Shown here piece after piece: positions 44,964-57,196 of a stretch of 64,000 nt of DNA. The notes under the pieces are model-generated. The model was not told the origin of the DNA, ran no database searches, and saw only the letters and a list, made by a program, of their open reading frames with translations. The stretch comes from Hibiscus mutabilis. Lineage: Eukaryota; Streptophyta; Magnoliopsida; Malvales; Malvaceae. Position 1 is the first letter of the stretch, and every line of letters starts with the position of its first letter. The position numbers and the translations under genes were made by a program. The DNA lies in assembly GCA_019671005.1 (NCBI GenBank), contig CM033747.1:25943188-26007187 (forward strand), given 5' to 3'.

Positions 44964-45230
44964 GTATGAGAAGCGCTTTTCGAACATCCCTGCTCATATT
45001 TTCCCTGCTTCCGTGTGAAGGAAGGGGACCATGTCATTATCGAACAATGCAGGTAAAACCCCTAAATTATAACATTTGTCAACGAATATACATATGCATG
45101 GTTATGGTATGTCGATTTTTAATTCTTTTGTTGTAATTCAGCCCATTGTCTAAGACTGAGATTCAATGTTTTGAAAGTGATTCCAGCTGGATCTTCCGGT
45201 GGCGGGAAGAAAGCTTTCACTGGCATGTAA
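44964..45230 (+). pseudogene. RPS11: Cytosolic 40S ribosomal protein S11 (uS17) fragment, last two exons, frameshifted
   Basis: Exon 44964-45052, after TTGCTTGCAG, encodes YEKRFSNIPAHIFPAFRVKEG and DHVIIEQC before a GTAAAA donor. Exon 45142-45230 encodes PLSKT and then, after a two-base deletion, RFNVLKVIPAGSSGGGKKAF and TGM with TAA. This is the C-terminal part of eukaryotic ribosomal protein S11. The usual His and Cys in the SNIPAH segment are replaced by Phe. The 5' exons are absent: only 46 bp upstream, on the other strand, the MOSC-domain fragment begins. Retained introns rule out an mRNA-derived copy. Confidence 0.85.
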
Positions 45231-45563
45231 GTGTGAGCGATTTTATTTTTATGTGGTAGTATGGGGTTATAAAAACATATGAAAGAATACATTAGAAAGT
45301 GGATGAAGTGCCTCTAGATTTGAAGAATCTTCGACTGTTTTTGGTATGTGTTAAGATGTTGTCAAATTAGACATGGAATTTTGAAGTTATTATTTTATAG
45401 CATCACCACTGTTACTTTTTTTATATAGTACATGCTTATTTAACTGTTATTTTTTTTTATTTATTACAATATTGAAGTTTATGGTTATCGTCAATTTCAT
45501 TCAAACTAATCTTATTGTCTAAATAAATGGAATCCTTAATCAAGATTGGCTGATTTTTTTTAA
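45231..45563. other. AT-rich DNA downstream of the S11 fragment
   Basis: No gene; may include residual S11 3' UTR. Confidence 0.35.
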
Positions 45564-45803
45564 GGAAAATACTTTGATACACAAGCCTTTTAATTTTAGG
45601 GTTTAGAGATTTAAGTTGTGGTCTAGGATTTAGGGTTTTAGGTTGTAAGGTGTAGAATTTAAGGTTTATGGTTAAAATTTAGAGTTTAGGGTTTAAGATT
45701 TAGGTTTTGGGTGTTGCTGGATATTTAGGTTTTAGATTTTATAGCTTAAATATGAAAGGTTGTGTAAATTTTTCTACACGGCTTGTGTATCAAAATATAA
45801 CCA
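45564..45803. repeat. MITE with telomere-like core, copy 3
   Basis: Starts ATACTTTGATACACAAGCC and ends CGGCTTGTGTATCAAAATATAACC. The core is degenerate GGTTTAGGGTTTAGG-like. It is the same family as 29907-30174 and 30187-30452. Confidence 0.78.
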
Positions 45804-47145
45804 TTTTTTTAACCGTGAAACGATTTTGAATTTTATTAAAACAAAAGAAGGTGCAACCTTAACAATGCTACCAATTAAAGAGATAATTTTAGGGACTATT
45901 TCCACCAAAAAACTCAAATAAAATGATAAAAAAATCCAAAGGCGTGATAATAGTCGAAACCTTCTTTGAATATGATATCCATCATTTATAGTAACCTAAT
46001 AATTATCAGTAATACTCATTTGTCTTTATCTAATTAGATGTTTAAGAGATAATAGAATGACGAGCGAACCAAAAGAAGAATAGAATAAATGTTTCTCGTA
46101 ATTAAAGTAGACAATGGAAAAGGTCTCAAGGGAGAGGCTATGGTATTGTGAAGTGCTACTATTATCATGAATATGGGAATATCTAATTTCAATGTTCACA
46201 TATGCGAGAGGATTTGAAGAGTTTGAAGTTGCTAAAATGAAATGTGAAGTCTGATACTAATGTAGTTGGAACCGATAGATTATCAAGCACGGGTATAACA
46301 GCCAGCCCACTGCCCACGTACTCAATATGTCCTCGAGATAGGCCTTGCTGACAGAGGCTTGGTTCGGTCTAAGCTAATAGAGGCTTGGTTCGAGTCAGAT
46401 CAGACTATGGGCTTTGCTGGGTTATAACCCAACAAATCTGGCTTGGGAAGCCGAATATTAATCGACGAAAAATAAGCCGAAAATAAAAGCCCCTTTAAAC
46501 GTTGGTGAGCTCGAGACAATTGATATATGTTAAGTGGGGACTACAAAAAAAAAAACTTAACCACTAGATTAGTCATTGAGTTCGTTCTAATTAATATCTT
46601 GAGAAACAAAAAAAAAAACATACATTCTAATAGTGTCATGAGATGTTTGGTCCTTAAATAAGGTTTAAGGTTTAGATTTTAACATTATAAATGAAATAAA
46701 TTGGTAAAAAAAGTCACCTTATAACGAGTCTCTACAATATCTGATACGGAATAATCGACCAACGAATCAAAAACAACTATAAAAGCTGACACATTTTAAA
46801 TTTTCTATCATAAAAAAGAAAAGTGGAGTTGAATAGGGTGATCTCTCTAACATCTGATCAATTGAGATTAGTTTGAACATCAGGTACTTGATGTCTATAA
46901 TTAGAATTTGAATTAAAAGATCATATTCATCTCCTAATGATTAATTAGCTGACTACACCAATATCTCATTAGCTCCATCTCTGTCAAAGTCACAAACTCT
47001 ATAATTTGCTAAGGGTTTAGTGACATATGATATCACATCTATTCTCAAAAGCAGGATCTCATTAAAAGAAAACCCCATAGTTAACTAGAAATATTGACGC
47101 CGATCAATGCAATTTTTTATATTCATAAACATGTATATATACGGT
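45804..47145. other. Intergenic DNA, no supported gene
   Basis: Mostly AT-rich. A short duplicated phrase AGAGGCTTGGTTCG occurs twice near 46355-46395. Nothing else is assignable. Confidence 0.4.
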
Positions 47146-47240
47146 TAAAATCTACATACACTATGTATGTATAACTCAATTAGTTTTATATTAATTTATG
47201 ATCATTGGACGAGTGAAATAAATGAGTGAGATTAAAAGTT
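47146..47240. repeat. Half copy of the 63068-type MITE
   Basis: TACACTATGTATG..TAACTCAATTAGTTTTA...GTGAAATAAATGAGTGAGATTA matches one arm of the MITE at 63068-63271. The second arm is missing. Confidence 0.55.
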
Positions 47241-47328
47241 GAAAACGATAAAATTAATTAAGGTTATAACATTATTTTGTTTATAAAATTAATATCTTGT
47301 AATTAATTTTATTTTTATTATAAAATAC

Positions 47329-48280
47329 TGTAACACCCTAAATTCTCGGATGTCACATTAGAGCCTTAAACCCAACATATTATCATAAAATTTCTCAATT
47401 CGGTTTAGCCCAATAATGTATTTTCCAAAAACATTTAAAGCCAACAGTTTAAAACATGGATAAATAGTCAATGTTACAAAGAAGCTCCAATTTAATTTAA
47501 AATATTTGAACATCCAATTTGATTAATACAATTTCAAAAATAAGAATTTCAGACTTTACCACGTAAGGTCATATGAATACAAATGTCACTAAACACAAGT
47601 ATTGTACTCTAGAAATCACCACATGCTGGAATCTCGTACCGATAGTGCTCCTGATCCCACGATCCGACGATCAACCTACGCACGGAAACAACGATTCCAA
47701 GCGTTGAGCTTACAAAGCTCAGTGCTACACATCTACTATACTATACTTCATGCTAATTATAAACATAAGCATGCAAGCTAATACGAGCAATAAAAGAGAT
47801 AAATAAACATATAGTGCTACCACAAGTCGCCTAAACACATGCTATCATCAAAGAAATCATCATACATGGCACACAAGGCCCAACCATACTCATAGCATGT
47901 CAATATATCATCATATAAATGTGGCGCTACCTTTAGCCGCCTAACCATATAGCATAGCAAGAAAGCCTAAGCTTATCCTGCGACCACTAAGCATCGAGAT
48001 CATACACCCATGCTAAGATCTCTCATCAAGCATCCTCGGATGAGGCCCGCATCCACTAAGCATCGGGGTCATACATTCGATAATCTTTAACCATGGTGTT
48101 ACAACACATTCTTTCTCTCACTGGGTATCCGAATCCCAACAATCAAATGCCCACATTTGGCACGCCATATCACACGATCCACCAAGGATCCTTATGGTTG
48201 CTATTATAAACAAGTCACCCAAGACTTTACCAAGTTATTACATTATGAAAGTGCACATTAATCATCCTCATATCATATCA
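47329..48280 (-). repeat. Truncated LTR of a Gypsy element, minus orientation
   Basis: Begins TGTAACACCCTAAATTCTCG. Read on the minus strand it ends ...GGGTGTTACA, a common terminus of plant chromovirus LTRs and similar to the solo LTR at 53434-57191. The body has words such as ACAAGTCGCC and TTGAGCTTACAAAGCTCAG. Its other end is lost where tandem repeats of another element start near 48285, so the right boundary is approximate. Confidence 0.55.
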
Positions 48281-48288
48281 CCAGTCAG

Positions 48289-48700
48289 AATCCTCAAGGC
48301 GAGGTACCACCCCGTGGCAAGGCGATGAAGATCGAAGGCATTCCAGTAGTCTCTAAGCGAGATATCATTCGGTGTCAAGGCGACCAGAAATCGGGACATC
48401 ATCACTCGAAATCCTCAAGGCGAGGTACCACCCCATGCTAAGGCGATAAAGATCGAGGGCATTCCAGTAGTCTCAAGGTGAGATATCATTCGGTCTTAAG
48501 GCGACCAAAGACCAGGACATCATCAGTCGGGATCCTCAAGGTGAGGTACCATTTCATGCTGAGGCGATAAAGATCGAGGGCATTCCAGTAATCTCTAAGG
48601 GGGATATCATTCGGTGTCAAGACGACAAAAAATCAGGACATCATCAGTCGGGATCCTCAAGGAAATGTACCGCCCCATGCTGCGGCGATCGATGATCAAG
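48289..48700 (+). repeat. 121-bp tandem repeats of the second Tat-type element
   Basis: The phrase ATCCTCAAGG starts units at about 48290, 48411, 48532 and 48653, a constant spacing of 121 bp. Each unit has two related halves (CTCAAGGCGAGGTACCACCC and CTCAAGGTGAGATATCATTC). About three and a half copies remain. Confidence 0.93.
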
Positions 48701-48901
48701 TCATCACTTTAGGGGCTTCTTTTCTTCAAGCCTTACATGGGAAGAATTCGGAGTTCTAGAATTTTAGGAAGATGAGGGGCGAACGGTTCTATATGAGGGG
48801 AACTCACTGCTAGGAATCTTTGAATAGAAAAGTCGGATAAAATTAGTGCTTATGGTCTTTACTTTATTCTTATTCCACAAAGATAAGCAAAGAGGGGCAG
48901 C

Positions 48902-51692
48902 TGTAATCACCAATTTTATCTGGGGTGTCAACCCACTTTTACATTTTTGTTAATATTTGGGCTTTTAATACCTTTTTAAAAAGAAAACCCAAAAACATTA
49001 TTGGTTGATATACTACATCTATTATTGATACATTGCTTCTATTATTAATATTACTATATGTATATGATATAATAATTGAAAAATCTAAAAATATTATTAG
49101 TATATTTGGTTACTTATTACTATTAGTTTTTTATTATACGTTATTATGATTATACGAAAAAAAACAAAACACAAAAATATATTATTATTATTTCTTTTAT
49201 TATTATATTACTATTGTCAATATCATATTATTATTACTATCATTATTACTATATTAGTATTATTATTATTATATTAACATTATTATTATTATACTATATT
49301 ATTATATCGTGTCACTATTATCATTACCTTATATTAATATTATTATTCTATTATATTATTGTTATTATATTATATAATAATTATTATTAAACAAAAATTG
49401 AAAAATCAAAAAACTATTAAGTAATGAATAATAAAGCCCAATTTATATTAGTAGTCCAATACATTTCAAAAAATCAAAAATAACTACACATGACTCGATA
49501 AGGCCCAAACAAACCCTAATTCCCTTTTATGTCGCATGCGCAGCTCATCTTGGACCGTTAGATCTGGGAACTTGATCAACGATCTAGATCATGCCAATGG
49601 AGGAAGCCCTAATGTTGCCCTTTGTCTCCTAGCGCCGCGCTCCAACAACCATTGGATCGAGGGTTGATCAGACATCCCGAATCGTCTTCCAGGCACGTGC
49701 AAATCACACCCGACAGTCCATCTTCACTCACGCGCACATGCAACGGCGACGCCCCGACCATTCTACATCCGGTACGCGCTCACGCGTCTAACGCTTCAGA
49801 GATCAGCCTCTCTCCAGTTCTCAGCTTTCCTGATCGAGCGTACCAGTAACATGCAGCAAAAACCACAGATCATTAGAAGGCAAAAATGGCAAACTCAGAG
49901 CAATATACAAACAAATAACTCAAAGTAACTAATGATTTTTTTCTCTTTATTTTTCATTTTTGTAAAACCGGTGTAATATTGGATATAAAGGGGAAACCCT
50001 CAAAACATTGTAAAGGGGGAAAACAATATCGAAAAAGAGCCAGAGAGTATTTGAGGTATTTTTTCTAGTAGTTTTCCAGTGCATGCATGCTTAAAAGGGG
50101 GACATAGATTAGGGTTAGGCCTTTTTTACTCGAGTGAGTCACGACCGTCGGTCGTTTGAGCTTTCCCTCGTCGGCGACAATCTCGTAGCTTTCGAGCTGT
50201 CAAAGGGTGAGCCGAGGGAAGAGGACTTCCTCGCGGGTTTCGAAACAAAGGGGGACATTCTTAAACTAAACGAAAGGGTATGTGTTTGGTTTTCGGGCAA
50301 ATGAGCTCATGTTCTGGCTTTGGGAGTAAAAGAGGTTTCGAAAATGGGCAATCTTTTGGGTTTCTGGTACCGTCATGTGGCGAAGTGCGGCGGAGCACTC
50401 GCCTTTTTTTTTTGGAAAATAGGGCGAAGCTCAATCCGAAATTTCAGAGCATTTTGATGTAAAAGGAAAATTTTTCTTTTAAAATGACTAAGGGAGCCGG
50501 ATTTTTGCCCAAAAAAGCATTTTTGTACCTATTTTGATTTTAAAAATAGTTTTTTTTCCAAAAAATAACCCTCCGCCATTTCGTATTTGCATGCGGAGGG
50601 GCTTCCGCACTCTGAAATCCTTCCACTGGTCCCTTAAGATTTCCTAAAACTCCCAATTTTGTCCTTAAACCCGATAGAATTTCATTTTCAAGAAAGGGTT
50701 TAATCTCCGATCGGTCCCTCCGCATTTCTAAACAAATTTTCTGGCCATTTCGTCTTCTAAAACTCTGCCCGCAGTCCCTCAGAGTTTAACAAGTTTTTTA
50801 ATTTCGTCCCCCCATTTAATCAAACCCGTTTTCTAATTGTCAAATATCCTTTTGGGCCCCTGACTTTTTAAAAATATTTTTATTTCGGTCTTGTCCAATG
50901 TTTAAAAGCGTCTTGCTGTCCCTAGCATTTTATTCTGATTTCGGTTTAGCCCTTTTCCACATGCATGCGTGAAATTTGGATTATTTATTTATGTTTAACT
51001 TCAGTTTCTATGCCACTTATTGTGTTCGATTCATGTTTTTTACAATCGTGGGTTTATATTCCTTGAAACTATCATCCTTTTATTCACTTTATGTATGTAT
51101 TGTACATATCATTCGATAGTATGTGTATATTATTTCGTGCAAGTACAAGTCATATGTTCGTTTACATCATTAATGCGCTTATGTTATCTCATTTATAAAT
51201 ACGTCATCCCATGTAAATATTGCATTTGGGGTTTAAATTTGCTAATGCGGTGTCTTGTTATTCAGGGGTAAATGCAGCCAGTATCAAACGTAGTGATGGT
51301 GGTTTTGCTGTTTACCTTCGAATAACGAGGCCCTTAAAATTTACTCGCAAGTATAACTGAATTTTGATTTAATCATCACTTTAATTCGGAAAATTTAATA
51401 TTAACAAAGCGGTAATTTTTTTCTTTGGTACCACTTTTTGGGCGGTATGGGGGTGCTAAAACCTTTCCCATCCGTAACCAACTCCCGAACCTGCTTTCAA
51501 ATGAATCTCTAGTTTTATGGTGTCTGGCCTACCCTAGTTTCCGGTGGTGACTCCAAGTTTTATTGTTTTTCAAAAACACGAAATTTTAAAGAACTCCCCA
51601 TTTTCGAAATACTTTCCAAAAAACAAAAAGAAAACATATTACTCCTTTTTAGTGATCCGAATCGACATCTAGAAAAAAAGGGGGTCACTACA
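48902..51692 (+). repeat. LTR of the second Tat-type element (2791 bp)
   Basis: TGTAATCACC at the start and GGTCACTACA at the end are imperfect inverted ends with TG...CA. It contains an (ATT)n-like AT-rich stretch (about 49100-49400) and a TATAAAG (near 49985). Its last part (GGGTGCTAAAACC.TTCCCA...GTAACC.ACTCC) resembles the end of the first Tat LTR (GGGGTGCTAACCC.TTCCC...GTAACCGACTCC), so the two families are related. Confidence 0.8.
49100..49400. repeat. (ATT)n-like low-complexity stretch inside the LTR
   Basis: Interrupted TATTATTATT and TTATTATTAT runs dominate about 300 bp. Confidence 0.85.
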
Positions 51693-53433
51693 AGAGTAAA
51701 GACGTTGTCGAGACATCAAAGCCTAATAAGCCAGACAAAGAGCCAGATAAAGGAAAAGCTGAGGCTACAACTAATCGAACACGTGACATCAAGTGCTTCA
51801 AATGTCTCAGGAGGGGATATATTGCTAGTCAATGTCCAAATAAGAGGGTCATGTTCCTAAAAGATGATGGAGAAATTGAGTCTGAATAAGAGGATGAAGT
51901 TGAATTCAAAGTATACACCGACCATGAAGATTTGGAATATACCGTTAACGGAGAAGTCCTTATTGTGAAACGAAGCTTAAGCATCTAAAGTATGAAAGGA
52001 GAGCAACAACGAGAAAACATCTTCCATAGTCGTTACCACATCCAAGGCAAGGTATGCAGTGTTATTATAGATGGTTGTAGTTGTACTAATATTGCTAGTA
52101 GCTTGTTGACAGAAAAGCTTAGCCTCACAACCACCAAACATCATCAACCATACAAGTTTCAATGGATCAATGACGGAGGTGAGATCAAAATCACCAAGCA
52201 AGCCCTTATTGCCTTCTCGGTTGGAAAGTATTGTGATGAGATCCTTTGCGACGTGGTTCTCATGCAAGCCACTCATCTATTGTTAGGAAGACCTTGGAAA
52301 TTTGATCGACGAGTGATGCGCGATGGCTATTCCAACCGATACACTTCCAAGCATGAAGGAAGAAATGTTACTTTGGCACCTCTCACGCCAAAACAAGTTC
52401 ATGACGACCAAGTTCGTTTGAAGGAAAGCTTTGTAAAAACAAAAAAAAGACAAGATACGAATGAAAGAAAGAGAGCACAAAAAGAATATGAGATAAAGAC
52501 AAAAGAATTCGAGGAAAAGAAACGAGAGAAAAATGAAAAAAATGAGAGAGAAAAATTGAGTGTTTTTGCAAAAGAAAGAGAATTGATGAATCTTTTCTTT
52601 TGAAGCATGCTTTGCTTGTGCTTATATACAAGGAAAGTTTGCTTACCACTAACGACCTTAATGATTATTTGCCTTCTTCTATTGTTTCTTTGATTTGAGA
52701 ATTTGAAGAAGTATTTCCAAAAGACATCTTGAGTGGCTTACCACCAATTCGAGGCATCGAGCACCAAATTGACTTTATCCCCGGTACAACCATTCCAAAT
52801 TGACCAGCCTATCGAAGCAACCCCGAAGAGACCAAAGAGATGCAAAAACAAGTTGAAGAGTTGATGAAAAAAAGGGTATGTACGGGAAAGCCTAAGCTCG
52901 TGTACCGTTTTAGTCTTGTTAGTACTAAAGAAAGATGGTTCATGGCGAATGTGCGTCAATTGATGAGCGGTTAACAAGATTACCGTCAAGTATCAACATC
53001 CAATCCCGCGCTTAGATGATATGTTGGATGAACTCAACCGAGCTAGCATTTTCTCCAAGATCGACTTGAAAAGTGGTTACCATCAAATAAGGATGCAAGA
53101 AGGAGACGAGTGGTAGACCGTATTCAAAACCATGTACGGTATGTATGAGTGGTTGGTTATGCCTTTTGGCCTAACTAATGCTCTAAGTACTTTTATGCGA
53201 TTAATGAATCATATCCTTCATCCTTTCATTGGTAAATTTTGTGTGGTTTACTTTGACGACATTTTGATTTACAACAAGTCATTGGAAGAACATGTGCACC
53301 ACTTGAGATCGATGTTAGAACTACTAAGGAAAGAGAGCTTGTTTGCAAACCTCAAGAAATGTTCCTTTTGTACTAACAAACTTATATTTCTAGGATTTGT
53401 GGTCAGCTTGGAAAGATTTAAAGTGGATCAAGA
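51693..53433 (+). pseudogene. Chromovirus-like Gypsy gag end, protease and RT start, decayed
   Basis: Begins inside gag. The zinc knuckle reads CFKCLRRGYIASQC, where the usual His of C-C-H-C is Tyr. After two stops the protease-like part follows (51992-52603): GKVCSVIIDGCSCTNIASSL, LLGRPWKFDRRV, then a Lys/Glu-rich linker. RT remnants come next: LPPIRGIEHQIDFIPG near 52740, then YEWLVMPFGLTNALSTFMR and VVYFDDILIYNKS (53132-53433) with the YFDD active site. Many stops are present. RT is cut at 53433 by a solo LTR and resumes at 57197. The CRM/Reina-type label is tentative. Confidence 0.82.
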
Positions 53434-56400
53434 TGTAATATCCCAAATTTTTGGTTAGTGACCAAAATGTAAATTTTGAAAGTTTAGGGGTTAAAGTGTA
53501 AACTTTGAAAAAGTTTAGTGACCAAAGTGTAATTTTCAAAAGTTTTGTATTTTAACCTCGTAAATGAATAGTTTACCCCAAATAATGACGTTTTCTTGTT
53601 ACTCGGATTTTTCGTACGGAGTCTGTATTAATGGCTATAAAGCGATAAAGTTTAAAAAAATATTCGGATAATCGGATCAAATCGAATATCCAGGATATTT
53701 TGAAGGATGATAAGCCAAGGTTGATTATGTCATTTTACATGTCTAAGATGTTTTCTTTGTGTTGGAAGAATATGGACCCTTGGATTTAAGTTGATTTCCA
53801 TGTTGAATATGAGCCGTTGGATGAAAAATGGCAAGATCGTAATTTTGGAAAATCACAAGGGCAAAGTTGGTAAACTACTAACTCAAGATTAAATCTAGGT
53901 CATTGGATGAAGGGTGATGATATGAGGAACATTATGGAAATATAGAAATTTTAGAATAGATCCGATAGCTCGGTAGAGGTAAAATCGTAGTAGAAGTATT
54001 TTGTGAATATCGAGAAATCAGATTGAATTAAAATTTCAGAGGCTGTTCCATAAGCCATGGAAAATTATAAAAGGATATTTATGAAATAGTGGCCGGTTGA
54101 GGAGGAACTAATTTAGTTAGATTATAATGGAATGACAATTTTGAAAAAACTAGTAAATAAAGACTAGTTGGAGGGCAAATTGGTCATTTGGCAGGGATGG
54201 CAATTTTGAAATATTTGAAGTTACAAGGGCTATTTTTGGAAGAAGAAAATTAAAGATTAAATCTTGGCCCTTGATTGATGATAAAATCAATCTCAACCGT
54301 TAGATAAAAGGGCACTTTTGTAATTTTCCAATTTGAATGAATTTAAAATTTATTTATAGAATACAAGTGGCATAATTGGAGGAATTCAAAATAAAAAGGA
54401 CAAAAGATGAAGCCTTCTTCATCTTTCATATTTTCGAAAATATGGGGGAAAAGGAAGAAAATTTTCTAAGCTCGATTCAAGCCCCGAAACTCGATTTTCA
54501 AGTAATCTTTCGAACTGCAAAGTTGTTCTACTCTTTAAGCTCTATCTTTTGATGTATTTAATTCATGGAATACATGCTTGATTGATGGAAATTTTACATG
54601 AGAAGGAAATTAGGGTTTATGAACAAATTTGGGGCTTTTGAAATTTTATGATTTCATGGTTGAATTTAAGTTGGAATCAAGCTTATATGATGTTAAAATC
54701 ATGTTATTGAGTTAGGATTTAAACCCTACATATTTTGGTTTGTATGGAGAAGATTAGGGTTTATGGATTTAAGTCTAACTTAGGGTTTGTGATGTCAGAT
54801 TAATGATCTAGTAAGCTTGATTTGTTGTTTGGAAGCAAAACCCTAAGTTAAAACTTATAGGGACCAATTCGGCAAGCTTTAAAGTTAAGGGACCGAATCT
54901 GAATTTTATGAATTTGGAGTGTATTTATGTAATTAATGATGTTGGAGATGTGAAATTGGTGTTAGAATGCTAAACCGATGTTGAATCGAATTAGTGACCA
55001 TTTTGACAAATTGTCAAAATCAAGTGACCAAATAGGAAATGAATTCTTGGATGAGGATTAAATCTGATTTTTAGTTAAAATAATCGAATTAAGGTAGTAG
55101 TGTTGATTTGAGGACTAAATTGCAAAGTTAAGAAGTTTTAATCCTTACCTTTGCATTTTAGTGACTATTTTGGGAAAAGAAAGAAAACCAATGGGAATTA
55201 TTTTGAATAATTATTTGATGAAGAAGATGATGAATTGGTAGTTTGAAACAAGTGATGGGACTAAATTGACAAGTAGAAAAATAAGAAGAAGTTAGTAGAA
55301 ATTAGAAGTTTATTATGGAAAGCTATGAAGAAGATTGAATTTTGGCAGTGACTTCGAAAATTCACCATAAATTCTACAAAATGGTTAGATGATGAATTTT
55401 ATACCGTTGTAAAGATGTGTTCATCTAGTTTCGTTTCCAACAAACGGAAACTAATTTCGAGGTCCGAGTTAAAAGATATGAATTTTTTAATCGAATAAAG
55501 GTCAGAAAATTTACAAAGCAGATTATGTCAAAACAAGACTGTGACGAGAGTTTGAAGAATTTTCATAATTTTTGTAGATTTTATTAATTTATGTGGCTTA
55601 TATCGTTAGAACCGTTATCGAATCTAGTTTTTCCAGTATAAAGGAAATTAAGATCTGGTATGTATTCTGCCTGGTATAAGCAAATCTTTAAAGGTAGCGC
55701 AAGCTGTCAGAAAATGGAATTTGAAACATTTTGTATTTAAATGTGAGTTAGCAAGCTCGGAAGAATTATTGGAAGTTCAAATTGGTCACTAGGGACCAAA
55801 ATGAGTTTTTGAACAATACAAGGAAGAAAGGAAAAATATTTGGACATTTTATATTCGAATGATTATATTAGACACCGTGTTTAAGGTATTGTTAGATTTG
55901 AATCTAACAAATATTTTATCTTATTCAAGTGATTAATGAAGTCAAGGTCGAATCAAAGAAGGTTCGAGGTTCTATAAAGGAAAGGATCGAGTAGAATTTA
56001 GTGAGGTATGATAACAAATGGCCCAGGTGAGTGCATACATGTATTTAAATGTATGTTTGTTGACATACATTTTTATAGGGAGACTTGTGATAAGTCAATC
56101 TAAAAGGTAAATATTTTTATATAGCATAATATGTTTTGCATGATACATTATTTTACTGATTTAAAGATTATGGAATATCTTTATGCTTACAAATGGTTTA
56201 TAGCATGATATATATGGCAAGCTACTTATATAGTTTTTAAATGGCATGTATACCATGGATTATATAGAACATATTGGAGTATGAACTGCTCATGTATGAA
56301 TATGTTTTACATTATATGAATTGTTATTGGGTTGCTTGCCATTTTGTAGGAATTGTTTTAAGTTAGCCATTGGTAGTATAATATTAAGTTGGACAATAAT

Positions 56401-57191
56401 GTGGTATACCATTAGAGTCTTACAGTTATCTGACACTTCATTGTGTCCTACAGTTATCTGACACTTCATTGTGTCCTACAGTTATCTGACACTTAAATGT
56501 GTCCACGATTTACAGGAAATGATAGTACTTTTAAAGTACGCGACTCGTTTATTAGTCACTTGATATTTACCTTGGCCTATATGATTACACAGTACAACTA
56601 TATGATCTTATATACAGATATTCCTACATTACAGATTATATGATTTAATGATTATCATGCTTTTGAAAGTATCATGCATTACAAAGTATTTTATATATGT
56701 TCTCATCTTATGCCTCACTAAGTTAGTACTTAGCGTGTGTTTGATTGTACACACGTAGGTAAATCAAGTTGAGAATGAGGAGAACATTGCATCAATATGG
56801 GAAAGCTTAACAGGTAATCACAGTAATGACATCCTAATTAATGTTTGATTTTTATAGTGGCATGTATACTTGTTTAACCTATTTGAGTGTGATTGGCATT
56901 TAAAGTTCATTATGGTTTCAAGATAATTGGCGTTTCTAGAAAGATTCAAGGTTAAGAATAACCTTAAGTGATGAGTAGCATGCTAAGATAATTGATTTAT
57001 GATTAGAACTCGAACAAATAATTCAAGTCAATTTTAAATAAAGTTAAGTGTGCTTGGGCTAGAGAAATTTTAGGATGGGTGACCATCGGGAAATTTTCTG
57101 AAAATTTTAAATTACCCTGATTTTTGGATTAAAGAAGCTGTAACATTTCCGACTCGTACCCGGTGTACGGATACGGGAAAGGGGTGTTACA
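53434..57191 (+). mobile_element. Solo LTR (3758 bp) inserted in the chromovirus-like RT
   Basis: Starts TGTAATATCCCA and ends GGGGTGTTACA, with CAAGA on both sides (53429-53433 and 57192-57196). No PBS, coding domain or second LTR is seen inside, so it is a recombined solo LTR. Orientation is from the TGTAAT...TTACA ends and the CTAAGTTAGTACTTAGCG word near 56720. Removing it restores the RT frame (KVDQ then EKVKTI). Confidence 0.88.
56421..56504 (+). repeat. 28-bp tandem repeat, three copies, inside the solo LTR
   Basis: TACAGTTATCTGACACTT plus a variable ten-base end, repeated at 56421, 56449 and 56477. The first two are identical and the third differs slightly. Confidence 0.93.
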
Positions 57192-57196
57192 CAAGA

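Larger units (their letters stand above)
48289..51692 (+). mobile_element. 3' end of a second Tat-type Gypsy element
   Basis: In order: a 121-bp tandem array, a spacer, a polypurine tract AAAGAGGGGCAGC (48888-48901) and one long LTR (48902-51692). The polypurine tract is identical to that of the first Tat element. No PBS, gag or pol from this element is present, so everything upstream was lost. The next bases (AGAGT) would be its target duplication. Confidence 0.75.

Noticed and set aside
52283..52649. Antisense Ser/Phe/Leu-rich frames that look like membrane proteins
   Set aside because: They are the reverse of the Lys/Glu-rich linker in the chromovirus-like protease region; compositional artefact.
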